Source: Tenacibaculum discolor
Lineage (GTDB): Bacteria; Bacteroidota; Bacteroidia; Flavobacteriales; Flavobacteriaceae
DNA: 64,000 nt
Assembly (NCBI RefSeq): GCF_003664185.1
Contig: NZ_RCCS01000004.1
Coordinates: forward strand, 62,001-126,000
Direction of reading: 5' to 3'
Shown here: piece after piece, positions 35,821-47,329 of the stretch
How the letters are laid out: every line of letters starts with the position of its first letter
Position numbering within the stretch: the first letter of the stretch is position 1
The notes under the pieces: model-generated
The model's input: only the letters and a program-made list of their open reading frames with translations
What the model was told of the DNA's origin: nothing
The model's database searches: none
Made by a program: the position numbers and the translations under genes

Positions 35821-37107
35821 TTATCTCTTGTCTAATTCTACGAACTCCCTTAAGTTCTCTCCAACGTAAACTTGACGTGGACGACCTATTGGTTCTTTGT
35901 TTAAACGCATTTCTCTCCATTGTGCTATCCATCCTGGTAAACGCCCTAAAGCAAACATAACTGTAAACATTTCTACAGGAATTCCCATAGCTCTATAAAT
36001 AATTCCTGAATAGAAATCTACGTTTGGATATAATTTTCTTTCAACAAAATATGGATCATTTAATGCTTCTTGTTCTAATCCTTTTGCGATATCTAAAATT
36101 GGGTCTTCAACACCTAAGTCGTTTAACACTTCATCAGCTGCTTTTTTAATAATTCTTGCTCTTGGATCGAAGTTTTTATATACACGGTGTCCGAATCCCA
36201 TTAAACGGAAAGGATCATTTTTATCTTTAGCTTTAGCCATGTACTTTTTAGTATCTCCTCCATCTTCTTTAATTGCTTCTAACATTTCAAGTACTGCTTG
36301 GTTAGCTCCTCCATGTAAAGGTCCCCATAAAGCAGAAATACCTGCTGATAATGATGCGAATAAACCTGCATGTGATGATCCTACAATACGTACTGTAGAA
36401 GTAGAACAGTTTTGTTCATGATCTGCATGTAAGATTAATAATTTATCTAAAGCATCTTTTACTATTGGGTTTAACTCATACTCATCGTTTGGCTTTTGAA
36501 ACATCATTGTTAAGATATTTTCAACATAACCTAATTTACGAGACCCATAATTTAATGGTAAACCTTGTTTCTTACGCAAAGTCCAAGCTACCAATACAGG
36601 GAATTTCCCCATAATTTTAACTATAGCTTTATACATATCTTCTTCTGAATCAACATTTACAGAAGATGGATTAAAAGCTGTTAATGCAGACGTTAATGAT
36701 GATAATACTCCCATTGGATGCGCATTCTTTGGAAAAGCATCAATTATTTTTTTGATGTCATCATCAACTATAGCTTCATCTAAGATATCACCATAAAATT
36801 TTTCTAATTGTTCCTTAGTTGGTAATTCTCCAAAGATTAAAGCATAAGCAACTTCTAAAAAGTCTGCTTTTTCTGCTAATTCTTCAATTGAATATCCACG
36901 GTATCTTAAAATACCTTCTTCACCATTTAAAAATGTTATAGCACTTTGGCATGAGCCTGTATTCTTGTATCCTGGATCAATGGTTATAACTCCATCCGTG
37001 ACTCCTCTTAAGGCTTTAATATCAATTGCAGTTTCATTTTCTGTTCCTTTTACTAAAGGAAACTCATACGTATTTTCGCCAATTTGTAATTTTGCTATAT
37101 CTGACAT
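35821..37107 (-). CDS. gltA: citrate synthase
   Basis: This 428-residue TCA-cycle enzyme condenses oxaloacetate and acetyl-CoA. It has LRYRGYSIEELA, the catalytic His segment LHADHEQNCSTSTVRIVGSSHAG, LWGPLHGGANQAV and MGFGHRVYKNFDPRA, followed by FYSGIIYRAMGIPVEMFTVMFALGR. This is the long Gram-negative-type enzyme with the N-terminal extension. A terminator follows it. Confidence 0.97.
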   Translation of the reverse strand: MSDIAKLQIGENTYEFPLVKGTENETAIDIKALRGVTDGVITIDPGYKNTGSCQSAITFLNGEEGILRYRGYSIEELAEKADFLEVAYALIFGELPTKEQLEKFYGDILDEAIVDDDIKKIIDAFPKNAHPMGVLSSLTSALTAFNPSSVNVDSEEDMYKAIVKIMGKFPVLVAWTLRKKQGLPLNYGSRKLGYVENILTMMFQKPNDEYELNPIVKDALDKLLILHADHEQNCSTSTVRIVGSSHAGLFASLSAGISALWGPLHGGANQAVLEMLEAIKEDGGDTKKYMAKAKDKNDPFRLMGFGHRVYKNFDPRARIIKKAADEVLNDLGVEDPILDIAKGLEQEALNDPYFVERKLYPNVDFYSGIIYRAMGIPVEMFTVMFALGRLPGWIAQWREMRLNKEPIGRPRQVYVGENLREFVELDKR

Positions 37108-37540
37108 TTTTTAACTATAATTTTTTATGATTGAAGTGAGTTGCGAAGATACCATTTTTTGGATTATTTTAAAAGAGCGAATAGATAGATTTTTAATATA
37201 AAAAAATCAGTTTATCTTATATAAAATAAACTAAAGCCTCACTTATCTATAATGTAAGGTTTATATGCAAATTTTCTTTATCTGATTTCTTTTATTTCCC
37301 ATGGTTTCTTTCTAACTTATTGACCATTATACTTTCTTATTCTTTCCTCAAAAAACATCTTCTTAGTTTTAGATACATGCTTTTTCCTTGAAAAAAGGAT
37401 TGATATTATTTAATGATCTCCCTCTTTAACAAAAAATAACATTATAAAATAAAATGTTAATTTTTTGTTATTATTTCATTAATAGTCAGTTAGTGTATAT
37501 TTTTCGGAAAAATAAATTCAATTCATAAAACCCTTTCACA
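37108..37540. other. 433-bp intergenic region, divergent genes
   Basis: AT-rich spacer between gltA (minus) and the peptidase gene (plus). It contains an imperfect stem (AACAAAAAATAACATT...AATGTTAATTTTTTGTT, about 37430-37475) about 70 bp before the peptidase gene. I find no open frame or RNA gene in it. Confidence 0.6.
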
Positions 37541-38395
37541 ATGAAAAAATTCAAATTTATTATTGCATTATTATGCATATCCTTTCTTACTGTACAATGT
37601 ACCCAAGAAGAAAATAACCTTACAAATGACAATGCTCCTACAGGTATTAGTTCACCAAGTATGCTAGATGTTAACAACGCTGATCACTACACAGTTGATG
37701 GTTTTGGTCCTAACTCTTATTGGGCTGAATATATAGTTAACCAATCTACTACTAATTTTTTAAAGACTGAACACAACGAAGCTGCAAGCTTTTTTGGAAT
37801 GGGTAATGTACCTTTATACTTAGCAGGTGGTGACGGAACTTTCAATGCTCTTTCTTTTTCAAACGGTTATATTGTATGGGGAGAGGAATTATTAGCAAGT
37901 GCTTTAAGTTATGGTAATGCTGCCATTGCTTACGTTGCTGCACATGAAATGGGACATCAGGTACAATTTAGAGATAATACTATACCTAGTGGTAATCATG
38001 TAAGTGCTACTGAATTAGAAGCTGATGGATTTGGAGGATATTTTATCCGAAGAACTTATACTAGTAACTGGAATACTGCTGCTAGTGCTTATAATTTTTC
38101 ACAAACTTTAGCTGGACCTAATGGAAGCTCTCACGGTACTGCTTCTCAAAGAAGATCTGCTTTTAGATTAGGATATTTATTAGGAGATAACGGAACTTAT
38201 AGCAACAGAAATTTTGACAGAAACTTTTTTTACTACTATGACTATTATGTTGTAGGTGGTAGACTAAAATTAGAGTTAAAAAAGCCAGCGTCTATAGAAC
38301 AAAGTCAACATGAGAATATTGTTGCTCACCTAGAAGAATTACATAAAATTTATACAGGTGAAATTTCTGAAGAGGAATTCTTAAACTTAAATTAA
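37541..38395 (+). CDS. neutral zinc metallopeptidase-like lipoprotein
   Basis: This 284-residue protein has a lipoprotein signal peptide ending FLTVQC (lipid Cys 20). A gluzincin-type core follows: AAHEMGHQVQF with zinc ligands H135 and H139 and catalytic E136, then ATELEADGFGGYF with the third ligand (E158 or E160). The layout resembles YpfJ/KPN_02809-type neutral zinc metallopeptidases. Downstream comes the RRSAFRLGYLLGDNG segment. It is probably anchored at the cell surface or periplasm. It is monocistronic, with its own terminator. Confidence 0.85.
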   Translation: MKKFKFIIALLCISFLTVQCTQEENNLTNDNAPTGISSPSMLDVNNADHYTVDGFGPNSYWAEYIVNQSTTNFLKTEHNEAASFFGMGNVPLYLAGGDGTFNALSFSNGYIVWGEELLASALSYGNAAIAYVAAHEMGHQVQFRDNTIPSGNHVSATELEADGFGGYFIRRTYTSNWNTAASAYNFSQTLAGPNGSSHGTASQRRSAFRLGYLLGDNGTYSNRNFDRNFFYYYDYYVVGGRLKLELKKPASIEQSQHENIVAHLEELHKIYTGEISEEEFLNLN

Positions 38396-38429
38396 AAACA
38401 ACTAACTAAAAAATTACGAATTGAATTTA

Positions 38430-38468
38430 AAAGGCTGTCTTAAAATGTAAGACAGCCTTTGTTTTTTT
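38430..38468 (+). terminator. rho-independent terminator
   Basis: AAGGCTGTCTTA and TAAGACAGCCTT form a 12-bp stem followed by GTTTTTTT. It lies 35 bp after the peptidase gene. Confidence 0.9.
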
Positions 38469-38561
38469 AATTATCCTTGCTTTATATAGTTTAGCTATTG
38501 CTTTTAAGAAGTTTCTACATAAATTACTATTTTTCTAAATAATAGTTAAGAAATAAATCAT

Positions 38562-39101
38562 TTATAAATCAAACCCTAAATTCAATTGCAACATCAATGG
38601 AAAATAATAACCGTTACCATTTACATCAAAATAGTATATAGGCCCCATATCAAATAACAAGTGGAAGTTTTTACCATATTTACGTTGAATACCCCATGTT
38701 GGGCCTATTGCAAAATCAAGACCGTCAGTTCCGTTAGAATTTCCAAACAATGATCTACTTCTTGTTAAAAATCGTGCAGAAATAAAATTACCTGAGTTAT
38801 TACTTGTATTTAATCCTTTGGTTTTACGCTTATCAAAATTATAAAACCATTTGTGCTGTACATCTAAAAAAGGGTTAAAAGAGGTGATAAACCCAGAGCC
38901 TGCTGTATAGTCTGTATGCGGATAACTAACACTATACCCAATACCTATTCCTATAGACAAGGTAGATGTATTTCCTGTTGAAATTTCGTATTCTACTCCA
39001 GGATTTAAAAAATTAATTCTCCAAATATTTTCAGTTTGTTTTTCTTGAGAAAATAATGTCAAAGTTATAAAGCTGCTGATAAATAGCATTGTTCTTTTCA
39101 T
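38562..39101 (-). CDS. outer-membrane beta-barrel-like protein, unknown function
   Basis: This 179-residue protein has a signal peptide (MKRTMLFISSFITLTLFSQ). Alternating hydrophobic/aromatic strands follow (TLSIGIGIGYSVSYP, FISARFLTRS, FHLLFDMGPIYYFD), ending LMLQLNLGFDL, as expected of a small beta barrel with a terminal aromatic/Leu strand. I do not recognise a named family. It stands alone between the peptidase gene and eno. Confidence 0.6.
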   Translation of the reverse strand: MKRTMLFISSFITLTLFSQEKQTENIWRINFLNPGVEYEISTGNTSTLSIGIGIGYSVSYPHTDYTAGSGFITSFNPFLDVQHKWFYNFDKRKTKGLNTSNNSGNFISARFLTRSRSLFGNSNGTDGLDFAIGPTWGIQRKYGKNFHLLFDMGPIYYFDVNGNGYYFPLMLQLNLGFDL

Positions 39102-39181
39102 AGTTTATTATTTTTTTATTAAATAACTTAATAACAGTATAAAAGTACATTACCCTACTTTTTAAAAAAACAGCAATAATT

Positions 39182-39212
39182 AAAAAAAGCTCATACTTAA
39201 GTACGAGCTTTA
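39182..39212 (-). terminator. rho-independent terminator of eno
   Basis: On minus, AAAGCTCGTAC-ttaa-GTATGAGCTTT is followed by a T-run, about 20 bp after the enolase stop. The stem has one G-T pair. Confidence 0.85.
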
Positions 39213-39232
39213 AAGTTTATATGTAAAATACT

Positions 39233-40534
<1,302 letters not shown>

Positions 40535-40584
40535 TTACTCTTGTACTAAGCTAAGAGTGGTGTGAAATTTATTTTTAATTATAG

Positions 40585-40612
40585 ATTCCCGTGAACTAAT
40601 ATTCACGGGAAT
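40585..40612. terminator. 11-bp hairpin between carA and eno
   Basis: ATTCCCGTGAA and TTCACGGGAAT pair across a short loop. On the gene strand (minus) the following sequence is A/T-rich without a clean T-run, so it may be a weak terminator of carA or a processing hairpin. Confidence 0.55.
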
Positions 40613-40632
40613 TTCTTTATTTTTTATTTATT

Positions 40633-41742
40633 TTAAGCTTTTACTTTTTTGATGTTTTCTATAAACTGATCAAATAAGTATTCTGCATCGTGTGGACCTG
40701 GACTTGCTTCCGGGTGATATTGTACCGAAAATACATTTTTAGATTTCATTCTAATACCTGCTACTGTATTATCATTTAAATGTACATGTGTAATTTCCAC
40801 ATCAGGATGCGCTTCTGTTTCTTCTCTATTGATAGCAAAACCGTGGTTTTGAGAAGTAATTTCTCCTTTTCCTGTCAATAAATTTTTAACAGGATGATTA
40901 ATTCCTCTGTGACCATTGTGCATTTTATATGTTGAAATACCGTTTGCTAATGCAATAACTTGATGCCCTAAACAGATTCCGAACAATGGTAAATCTTTAT
41001 CTATAATCTCTTTTGCTGTCTTTTGAGCTTCTTCTAAAGGCTCAGGGTCACCAGGACCGTTAGAAATAAAATATCCATCTGGATTAAAATCGCTCATTTG
41101 CTCGAAACTTGCATTGTATGGATATACTTTAATGTATGCTCCTCTTTTTGCTAAATTTCGTAAGATATTTTTCTTAATACCTATATCTAAGGCTGATATT
41201 TTAATTGGAGCATTTTCGTCACCTACAAAATAAGGTTCTTTGGTTGATACTTTTGAAGCTAATTCTAACCCTTCCATATTAGGAATCTCAGCTAATTGCT
41301 TCTTAAGTTCATCAATTTTATCTACTTCTGTTGATATAATAGCGTTCATAGCTCCATTATCTCTAATGTAAGATACTAACGCACGTGTATCAACATCTGA
41401 AATAGCTACTAAATTGTGCTTTTCAAACCAATCGAATAAGTTACCGTCAGAATCTACACGAGAATGTGTAAAACTAAAGTTACGACAAATTAAACCTGAA
41501 ATTTTGATTCCGTCTGATTCTACTTCTTCATTATTAACTCCATAATTACCAATATGAGCATTGGTAGCTACCATTAATTGTCCGAAGTAAGAAGGATCTG
41601 TGAAAATTTCTTGGTATCCTGTCATACCGGTATTAAAACAAATTTCTCCTGTTGCGGTTCCTTCTATTCCAATAGATTTCCCGTAGAAAATAGTTCCGTC
41701 TGCTAACAGAACTAGTGCTTTTTTACGTGTTTGATATTTCAT
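40633..41742 (-). CDS. carA: carbamoyl-phosphate synthase small subunit
   Basis: This 369-residue glutaminase subunit supplies ammonia to CarB for arginine and pyrimidine synthesis. The N-terminal domain has GEICFNTGMTGYQEIFTDPSY. The class I amidotransferase domain has ISNGPGDPEPL, LPLFGICLGHQVIALA with the nucleophile Cys, and FSVQYHPEASPGPHD with the triad His. carB is not in the window. It lies about 100 bp after rplQ, beyond a terminator. Confidence 0.97.
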   Translation of the reverse strand: MKYQTRKKALVLLADGTIFYGKSIGIEGTATGEICFNTGMTGYQEIFTDPSYFGQLMVATNAHIGNYGVNNEEVESDGIKISGLICRNFSFTHSRVDSDGNLFDWFEKHNLVAISDVDTRALVSYIRDNGAMNAIISTEVDKIDELKKQLAEIPNMEGLELASKVSTKEPYFVGDENAPIKISALDIGIKKNILRNLAKRGAYIKVYPYNASFEQMSDFNPDGYFISNGPGDPEPLEEAQKTAKEIIDKDLPLFGICLGHQVIALANGISTYKMHNGHRGINHPVKNLLTGKGEITSQNHGFAINREETEAHPDVEITHVHLNDNTVAGIRMKSKNVFSVQYHPEASPGPHDAEYLFDQFIENIKKVKA

Positions 41743-41780
41743 TTAGTGTGTTGTGTAATTTGTTTGCAAAAATATATAAA

Positions 41781-41812
41781 AAAAGGGACAAACATTAAAT
41801 GTTTATCCCTTT
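41781..41812 (-). terminator. rho-independent terminator of the rpoA-rplQ unit
   Basis: On minus, AAAGGGATAAACATT/AATGTTTGTCCCTTT is followed by a T-run, 27 bp after rplQ. It closes the ribosomal cluster. Confidence 0.88.
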
Positions 41813-41838
41813 GATATAATTTATAAAAATTCTCATTT

Positions 41839-42315
41839 TTATTCTTCTTCTTGTGAAGTTTTAGTTTCAACAGCTGCAGCTTCAGTTTTCTTCGCTCCAC
41901 CACGACGGCTACGACGAGTACTCTTTTTAGCTTTGTTTCCTTTTGGATTGTATAACTCGTTGTAATCAACTAATTCTACCATTGCCATAGGAGCGTTATC
42001 TCCTTGACGGTTTCCTAACTTGATAATACGAACATATCCTCCTGGTCTGTCTGCTACTTTTACAGAAATTTCTTTGAATAATTCTGTAACAGCTTCCTTG
42101 CTACGTAAGTAACTAAATACTACACGACGGTTGTGAGTTGTATCGTCTTTAGATTTTGTAATTAAAGGTTCTACAAACTTACGTAAAGCTTTCGCTTTAG
42201 CTTCAGTAGTATTAATTCGCTTGTGCTCGATTAAAGAACAAGCCATGTTAGATAACATCGCTTTTCTGTGCGCTGTTTTTCTTCCTAAATGATTAAATTT
42301 CTTTCCGTGTCTCAT
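41839..42315 (-). CDS. rplQ: 50S ribosomal protein L17 (bL17)
   Basis: This 158-residue L17 has the full bacterial core [34 protein letters not shown] and [11 protein letters not shown]. It also has a lysine/glutamate-rich C-terminal tail of about 40 residues ([16 protein letters not shown] onward), longer than in E. coli and usual in Bacteroidota. It is last in the alpha unit, 62 bp after rpoA. Confidence 0.97.
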   Translation of the reverse strand: MRHGKKFNHLGRKTAHRKAMLSNMACSLIEHKRINTTEAKAKALRKFVEPLITKSKDDTTHNRRVVFSYLRSKEAVTELFKEISVKVADRPGGYVRIIKLGNRQGDNAPMAMVELVDYNELYNPKGNKAKKSTRRSRRGGAKKTEAAAVETKTSQEEE

Positions 42316-42377
42316 GACATTTGGTTTTAGCTCTCATCTTGCTACTACCCTATTTTAGAGGAGCAAACTATGAAAGG

Positions 42378-43370
42378 TTAATCTTTATCTAATTTGTATT
42401 TGCTTAAATCCATTCCGAAACTTAAACCTTTGTTAGCCACTAACTCATCTAATTCAGTTAATGATTTTTTACCAAAGTTTCTGAACTTCATTAAATCGCT
42501 TTTGTTGAATGATACTAAATCTCCTAAAGTATCTACTTCTGCTGCTTTTAAACAGTTTAAAGCACGAACAGATAAATCCATATCAACTAATTTCGTCTTT
42601 AATAACTGACGCATATGTAATGATTCTTCATCATATGTTTCAGTTTGTGCGATTTCATCTGCCTCTAAAGTGATACGCTCGTCAGAGAATAACATAAAGT
42701 GGTGGATTAAAATCTTAGCTGCTTCAGTTAAGGCATCTTTAGGATTGATAGATCCATCAGTATCGATATCGAAAACTAATTTTTCGTAATCGGTCTTTTG
42801 TTCTACACGGAAATTTTCAACAGCATATTTTACATTCTTTATTGGAGTGTAAATGGAATCTGTAAAAATTGTTCCTAAAGGAGCACCAGCTCTTTTGTTT
42901 TCTTCTGCTGGTACAAAACCTCTACCTTTTTCAATGGTAATTTCAGCATTTAACGTTACCGATTTATCCATGTTACAAATTACTAAATCTGGATTTAGTA
43001 CTTGGAAACCTGAAATGAACTTTTGTAAGTCACCAGCTGTTAATTGCTCTTGCCCTGATATTGCTATAGAAACTGTTTCTCTATCTGATTCTTCAATCTG
43101 TTTCTTAAAACGTACTTGCTTTAAGTTTAAGATGATTTCAGTTACATCTTCTACAACACCTTGAATTGTTGAAAACTCATGATCAACTCCGTCAATACGT
43201 AATGATGTAATGGCAAATCCTTCTAGAGAAGATAATAATACTCTTCTTAAAGCGTTACCAACTGTTAATCCAAAACCTGGTTCAAGAGGTCTGAACTCGA
43301 ATCTCCCTGAAAAATCAGTAGATTCAATCATTATTACTTTATCAGGCTTTTGAAAATTTAAAATTGCCAT
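42378..43370 (-). CDS. rpoA: RNA polymerase alpha subunit
   Basis: This 330-residue subunit has an N-terminal dimerisation domain ([30 protein letters not shown], residues about 20-50). The C-terminal domain reads [46 protein letters not shown] (about 270-315) and contacts promoters and activators. It lies 98 bp after rpsD. Confidence 0.98.
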   Translation of the reverse strand: MAILNFQKPDKVIMIESTDFSGRFEFRPLEPGFGLTVGNALRRVLLSSLEGFAITSLRIDGVDHEFSTIQGVVEDVTEIILNLKQVRFKKQIEESDRETVSIAISGQEQLTAGDLQKFISGFQVLNPDLVICNMDKSVTLNAEITIEKGRGFVPAEENKRAGAPLGTIFTDSIYTPIKNVKYAVENFRVEQKTDYEKLVFDIDTDGSINPKDALTEAAKILIHHFMLFSDERITLEADEIAQTETYDEESLHMRQLLKTKLVDMDLSVRALNCLKAAEVDTLGDLVSFNKSDLMKFRNFGKKSLTELDELVANKGLSFGMDLSKYKLDKD

Positions 43371-43468
43371 ATTTTTTTCTTCGTTTTAATTGTTATCCAG
43401 TTGCGCGGTTTATAAGTGTGAAGAAATACGAATAAACCCTTTGGCTGAATACCAATATTATTAATTTA

Positions 43469-44074
43469 TTACTTAGAGTATAATTCTACGATTAACTGCT
43501 CTTTGATATTCTCAGGAATTTGTAATCTTTCTGGTACTTTTACAAATGTTCCAGATTTTTGATCAGCGTTCCAAGTTAACCATTCGTAAACATTACTATT
43601 AGCTGCTAAAGCATTTTCAATAGCTTCTAACGACTTAGATTTTTCTCTTACTGCTACTACATCTCCCTCTTTTAATCTATAAGATGGAATGTTAACGATA
43701 TCTCCGTTAACTGTAATGTGACGGTGAGATACTAACTGACGTGCAGCTCTACGTGAATTAGCAACTCCTAAACGGTATACTACGTTATCTAAACGAGATT
43801 CACATAATTGTAATAAGATTTCACCTGTTACTCCTTGAGAAGCTGATGCTTTTTTGAAAAGGTTACGGAACTGACGCTCTAAAATACCATAGGTATATTT
43901 AGCTTTTTGCTTCTCCATTAACTGGATTGCATATTCTGATTTTTTACCTCTTCTTTTACCAACTCCATGTTGTCCTGGAGGGTAATTTCTTTTTTCGAAG
44001 TTCTTATCGTCTCCGAAAATTGCCTCGCCAAATTTACGAGCAATTTTAGTTTTTGGTCCTGTATATCTTGCCAT
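43469..44074 (-). CDS. rpsD: 30S ribosomal protein S4 (uS4)
   Basis: This 201-residue protein starts [21 protein letters not shown]. Its S4 RNA-binding domain is [32 protein letters not shown]. There is no zinc Cys cluster. It is separated from rpsK by 133 bp that hold a long palindrome and a -7 element, so it probably begins its own unit. S4 is an autoregulator in many bacteria. Confidence 0.97.
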   Translation of the reverse strand: MARYTGPKTKIARKFGEAIFGDDKNFEKRNYPPGQHGVGKRRGKKSEYAIQLMEKQKAKYTYGILERQFRNLFKKASASQGVTGEILLQLCESRLDNVVYRLGVANSRRAARQLVSHRHITVNGDIVNIPSYRLKEGDVVAVREKSKSLEAIENALAANSNVYEWLTWNADQKSGTFVKVPERLQIPENIKEQLIVELYSK

Positions 44075-44166
44075 TTCTAATAAAAATTAGTAGGGATTAT
44101 GAATTAAGGCTTACTCCTTCGATAATCTTTAAATCCTACTGTGTTAAAATACTTATTTTTTGCGCA

Positions 44167-44174
44167 CAAAAGTA
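44167..44174 (-). promoter_or_regulatory. rpsD promoter, -7 element
   Basis: TACTTTTG on minus matches TAnnTTTG, about 90 bp before rpsD. The expected -33 region falls inside the palindrome at 44185-44214, and no TTG is seen there. Confidence 0.5.
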
Positions 44175-44184
44175 CGCCAAATAA

Positions 44185-44214
44185 AGTATAAGTTGAATTA
44201 ATTCAACTTATACT
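44185..44214. terminator. 30-bp perfect palindrome over the rpsK stop codon
   Basis: AGTATAAGTTGAATT and its exact reverse complement meet without a spacer. The rpsK stop (44208-44210) lies inside. On minus it is followed by TTTATTTGG, a modest T-rich stretch. It could act as a terminator or a transcript-end stabiliser before rpsD. Confidence 0.6.
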
Positions 44215-44594
44215 CTTCTTCTTTTAGGTGGACGACATCCGTTGTGAGGAATTGGAGTAACATCAATGATTTCTGTTACTTCGATACCAGCATTGTGGAT
44301 AGATCTGATTGCAGATTCTCTACCGTTACCTGGTCCTTTAACGTACACTTTTACTTTACGTAAACCTGCTTCTTTAGCAACGTTTGCACAATCTTCTGCC
44401 GCTAACTGAGCTGCGTAAGGAGTGTTCTTTTTAGAACCTCTGAAGCCCATTTTCCCTGCAGATGACCAAGAAATAACGTCACCTTTTTTGTTTGTTAAAG
44501 AAATAATAATATTGTTGAAAGATGCAGTTACGTGCGCTTCACCAACTGACTCTATTACAACTTTACGTTTTTTTGTTACTTTAGACTTTGCCAT
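44208..44594 (-). CDS. rpsK: 30S ribosomal protein S11 (uS11)
   Basis: This 128-residue platform protein has [41 protein letters not shown] and the C-terminal [18 protein letters not shown]. Its stop codon is embedded in a 30-bp palindrome. It lies 33 bp after rpsM. Confidence 0.98.
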   Translation of the reverse strand: MAKSKVTKKRKVVIESVGEAHVTASFNNIIISLTNKKGDVISWSSAGKMGFRGSKKNTPYAAQLAAEDCANVAKEAGLRKVKVYVKGPGNGRESAIRSIHNAGIEVTEIIDVTPIPHNGCRPPKRRRV

Positions 44595-44627
44595 AATTCT
44601 TTACTATTAGTAAAAAATAATCATTGA

Positions 44628-44993
44628 TTATTTTTTCTTGTTAGCTACAGTTTTTCTCTTACCTTTTCTTGTACGAGAGTTATTCTTTGTTCTTTGTCCA
44701 CGTAATGGTAAACCAAGTCTGTGACGAATACCTCTTTGACATCCGATGTCCATTAAACGTTTAATGCTTAATTGAACCTCAGAACGTAACTCACCTTCAA
44801 TAGTGTAAGTTCCAACTTGCTCACGAATTGCTGCAATTTGATCATCAGTCCAGTCTTGAACTTTGATACTTTCATCTATATTGGCAGCAGCTAAAACTTC
44901 TTTAGCTCTGCTTCTTCCTATACCAAAGATGTAAGTTAAAGCGATAACACCTCTTTTATTCTTTGGAATATCTATACCTGCGATTCTTGCCAT
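44628..44993 (-). CDS. rpsM: 30S ribosomal protein S13 (uS13)
   Basis: This 121-residue protein of the subunit interface has [26 protein letters not shown] and the basic tail [27 protein letters not shown], which contacts tRNA at the P site. It lies 2 bp after rpmJ. Confidence 0.98.
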   Translation of the reverse strand: MARIAGIDIPKNKRGVIALTYIFGIGRSRAKEVLAAANIDESIKVQDWTDDQIAAIREQVGTYTIEGELRSEVQLSIKRLMDIGCQRGIRHRLGLPLRGQRTKNNSRTRKGKRKTVANKKK

Positions 44994-44995
44994 AA

Positions 44996-45112
44996 CTACC
45001 CTTGTCTTTGTTTAAATCTAGGATTCTTTTTGTTAATTACATATAATCTGCCTTTTCTGCGTACAATTTTGCAGTCGGCACTTCTTTTCTTTAATGATGC
45101 TCTTACTTTCAT
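44996..45112 (-). CDS. rpmJ: 50S ribosomal protein L36 (bL36)
   Basis: This 38-residue protein was found by reading the gap between infA and rpsM on minus. It opens [21 protein letters not shown] and ends RFKQRQG. Only one Cys (C14) of the four zinc ligands is left, so it is the zinc-independent (C-) form. It lies 12 bp after infA. Confidence 0.95.
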   Translation of the reverse strand: MKVRASLKKRSADCKIVRRKGRLYVINKKNPRFKQRQG

Positions 45113-45124
45113 CAGTGTGTGTTT

Positions 45125-45340
45125 TTAATATCTGTAAGTAATTCTTGCCTTTGATAAATCATACGGACTCATTTCTAACTTTACCTTATCTCCTGGCAAT
45201 AGTTTGATATAATGCATACGCATTTTTCCTGAAATATGAGCCGTAACAATATGTCCGTTCTCTAATTCTACTCGAAACATTGCATTTGATAATGCTTCTG
45301 TAATGGTTCCGTCTTGTTGAATTGCTGGTTGTTTAGCCAT
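45125..45340 (-). CDS. infA: translation initiation factor IF-1
   Basis: This 71-residue OB-fold protein binds the ribosomal A site during initiation: [62 protein letters not shown]. It lies 1 bp after secY with no map or adk gene between. Confidence 0.98.
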   Translation of the reverse strand: MAKQPAIQQDGTITEALSNAMFRVELENGHIVTAHISGKMRMHYIKLLPGDKVKLEMSPYDLSKARITYRY

Positions 45341-45341
45341 A

Positions 45342-46664
45342 TTATTTTAATGATTTTCTGTTACTGTTACCTGTTTTCATTAAACCATCATAACGACTGT
45401 TTAATAAATACGAGTTTATTTGCTGAATAGTATCTATTGCTACTCCTACCATAATGATTAATGATGTTCCTCCGTAAAACATTGCCCAGTTTTGAGTAAC
45501 TCCAAACTTTACAACGATTGCAGGTAAAATAGATAAAGCAGCTAAGAATATAGATCCTGGTAATGTAATTTTCGACAATACTGAATCTAAAAAGTTCGCT
45601 GTTTCTTCACCTGGTTTATATCCTGGAACAAAACCATTACTTCTCTTTAAGTCTTCCGCCATTTTATTCGTTGGAATAGTAATCGCAGTATAAAAGTAAC
45701 TAAAGACAATAATTAATAAAGCAAATATAACGTTATACCATAAACCGAAATTATCAGTTAAACTGTTTAATGCTGGGTACTTTTGACCTAATGCTATTGG
45801 TAAAAACATAATAGCTTGTGCAAAAATAATTGGCATTACTCCAGCTGCATTCAACTTTAATGGAATGTACTGTCTTGCGCCATCAACATCTTTAATGTTT
45901 GTAACTGCTGTACGACGTGCGTATTGAACGGCTACTTTACGTACTGCTGTAACTAATAATACGGTTAACAAGATTACTACAAACCAAACTATTAATTCGA
46001 TTAAAATCATCATAATTCCTCCAGCGCCTGCAGTTTGCTTTGAAACTAATTCTTGGATAAATGCTGCTGGGAAGTTCGCGATGATACCTACAGTAATTAA
46101 TAATGATATTCCATTACCAACACCTTTATCAGTAATACGCTCTCCTAACCACATCGCAAAAATTGTTCCTGCACTTAAAAGAATAATTGATGATATCCAA
46201 AATGTTGCTCCTGTTACTAAAAATGCTTCTTGCGGCAATCCCATTTGATTTTGGATTACTCCAATATAGGTTGGCGCCTGAAACAAAGTAATAGCAATCG
46301 TAAGCCATCTTGTTATTTGCGTAATCTTCTTACGTCCACTTTCTCCATCCTTTTGTAATTTTTGTAAATATGGTACCGCAATACCCATTAACTGAACTAC
46401 AATAGAAGCAGAAATATAAGGCATTATACCAAGTGCCATAACTGACGCTCTAGCAAATGCCCCACCTGTAAATGCGTTTAATAAACCTAAAAGTCCACCG
46501 TCAGTACTGTCTTTTAATGCTGCTAACTGAGTAGGATCAATTCCTGGTAATGGAACTGCTGCCATGAAACGGTAAACAGCGATTAAACCTAAGGTTAAAA
46601 GTAATTTCTCTTTTAACTCTTCAATCTTCCAAATGTCTTTTAAAGTATTTATAAAATTCATCAT
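45342..46664 (-). CDS. secY: protein translocase subunit SecY
   Basis: This 440-residue channel protein of the Sec translocon has ten membrane segments. The plug region follows [35 protein letters not shown] is segment 2, and the cytosolic loop [19 protein letters not shown] contacts the ribosome and SecA. It lies 9 bp after rplO in the spc unit. Confidence 0.98.
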   Translation of the reverse strand: MMNFINTLKDIWKIEELKEKLLLTLGLIAVYRFMAAVPLPGIDPTQLAALKDSTDGGLLGLLNAFTGGAFARASVMALGIMPYISASIVVQLMGIAVPYLQKLQKDGESGRKKITQITRWLTIAITLFQAPTYIGVIQNQMGLPQEAFLVTGATFWISSIILLSAGTIFAMWLGERITDKGVGNGISLLITVGIIANFPAAFIQELVSKQTAGAGGIMMILIELIVWFVVILLTVLLVTAVRKVAVQYARRTAVTNIKDVDGARQYIPLKLNAAGVMPIIFAQAIMFLPIALGQKYPALNSLTDNFGLWYNVIFALLIIVFSYFYTAITIPTNKMAEDLKRSNGFVPGYKPGEETANFLDSVLSKITLPGSIFLAALSILPAIVVKFGVTQNWAMFYGGTSLIIMVGVAIDTIQQINSYLLNSRYDGLMKTGNSNRKSLK

Positions 46665-46673
46665 TTACAATTC

Positions 46674-47123
46674 TTATAATGTTACTGCTTCACCTCCTGC
46701 TGCTTCGATAGCTGCTTTAGCTGATGCTGTAAATTTATGTACAGTTATATTTAATTTAGCTTTTAACTCTCCACCACCTAATATTTTTACTAAGTCGTTT
46801 TTACGAGCTAATCTGTTTTCTACTAAAACATCTAAATTTACTGTATCTGTTATCTTTCCGTTATCTACTAATGATTGTAACTTGTCTAAATTTACACCAA
46901 CATACTCTTTACGATTAATGTTAGTGAAACCAAATTTAGGCACACGTCTTTGAAGTGGCATTTGTCCTCCTTCAAATCCTATTTTACGAGAATAACCAGA
47001 ACGAGATTTAGCTCCTTTATGTCCTCTTGTAGAGGTGCCTCCGTGACCAGAACCTTCTCCACGAGCGATTCTTTTACCGCTTTTTGTAGATCCTGCTGCT
47101 GGTTTTAAGTTGTGTAAACTCAT
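46674..47123 (-). CDS. rplO: 50S ribosomal protein L15 (uL15)
   Basis: This 149-residue late-assembly protein has a glycine-rich basic N-terminus (GSTKSGKRIARGEGSGHGGTSTRGHKGAKSRSG) and a globular end with HKFTASAKAAIEAAGG. It lies 12 bp after rpmD. Confidence 0.98.
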   Translation of the reverse strand: MSLHNLKPAAGSTKSGKRIARGEGSGHGGTSTRGHKGAKSRSGYSRKIGFEGGQMPLQRRVPKFGFTNINRKEYVGVNLDKLQSLVDNGKITDTVNLDVLVENRLARKNDLVKILGGGELKAKLNITVHKFTASAKAAIEAAGGEAVTL

Positions 47124-47135
47124 CTTTATATTGTC

Positions 47136-47318
47136 TTATTTAATTTCTTCAACAGAAACTAAGTGTGAAACTTTACTTACCATACCCAAAATTGTAGCTG
47201 ATGCTTCATGTTCTACAGTTTGGTTCATTTTACGTAAACCTAACGCCTCTAACGTTCTTTTTTGATTTTTAAGGCGACCGATTTGACTTTTTACTTGTGT
47301 AACTCTAATTTTACTCAT
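47136..47318 (-). CDS. rpmD: 50S ribosomal protein L30 (uL30)
   Basis: This 60-residue protein has MSKIRVTQVKSQIGR and LEALGLRKMNQTVEHE, the short bacterial L30. It lies 11 bp after rpsE. Confidence 0.97.
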   Translation of the reverse strand: MSKIRVTQVKSQIGRLKNQKRTLEALGLRKMNQTVEHEASATILGMVSKVSHLVSVEEIK

Positions 47319-47329
47319 CGTCTTAAATT

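Noticed and set aside
41750..41790. carA promoter with a TATTTTTG -7 box
   Set aside because: The -7 box fits, but the only TTTG upstream is at 14 nt, outside the normal 17-19 nt spacing.
41739..41969. Minus-strand open frame overlapping the rplQ end
   Set aside because: It is a lysine-rich shadow of rplQ in another frame; its sequence is not conserved-looking.
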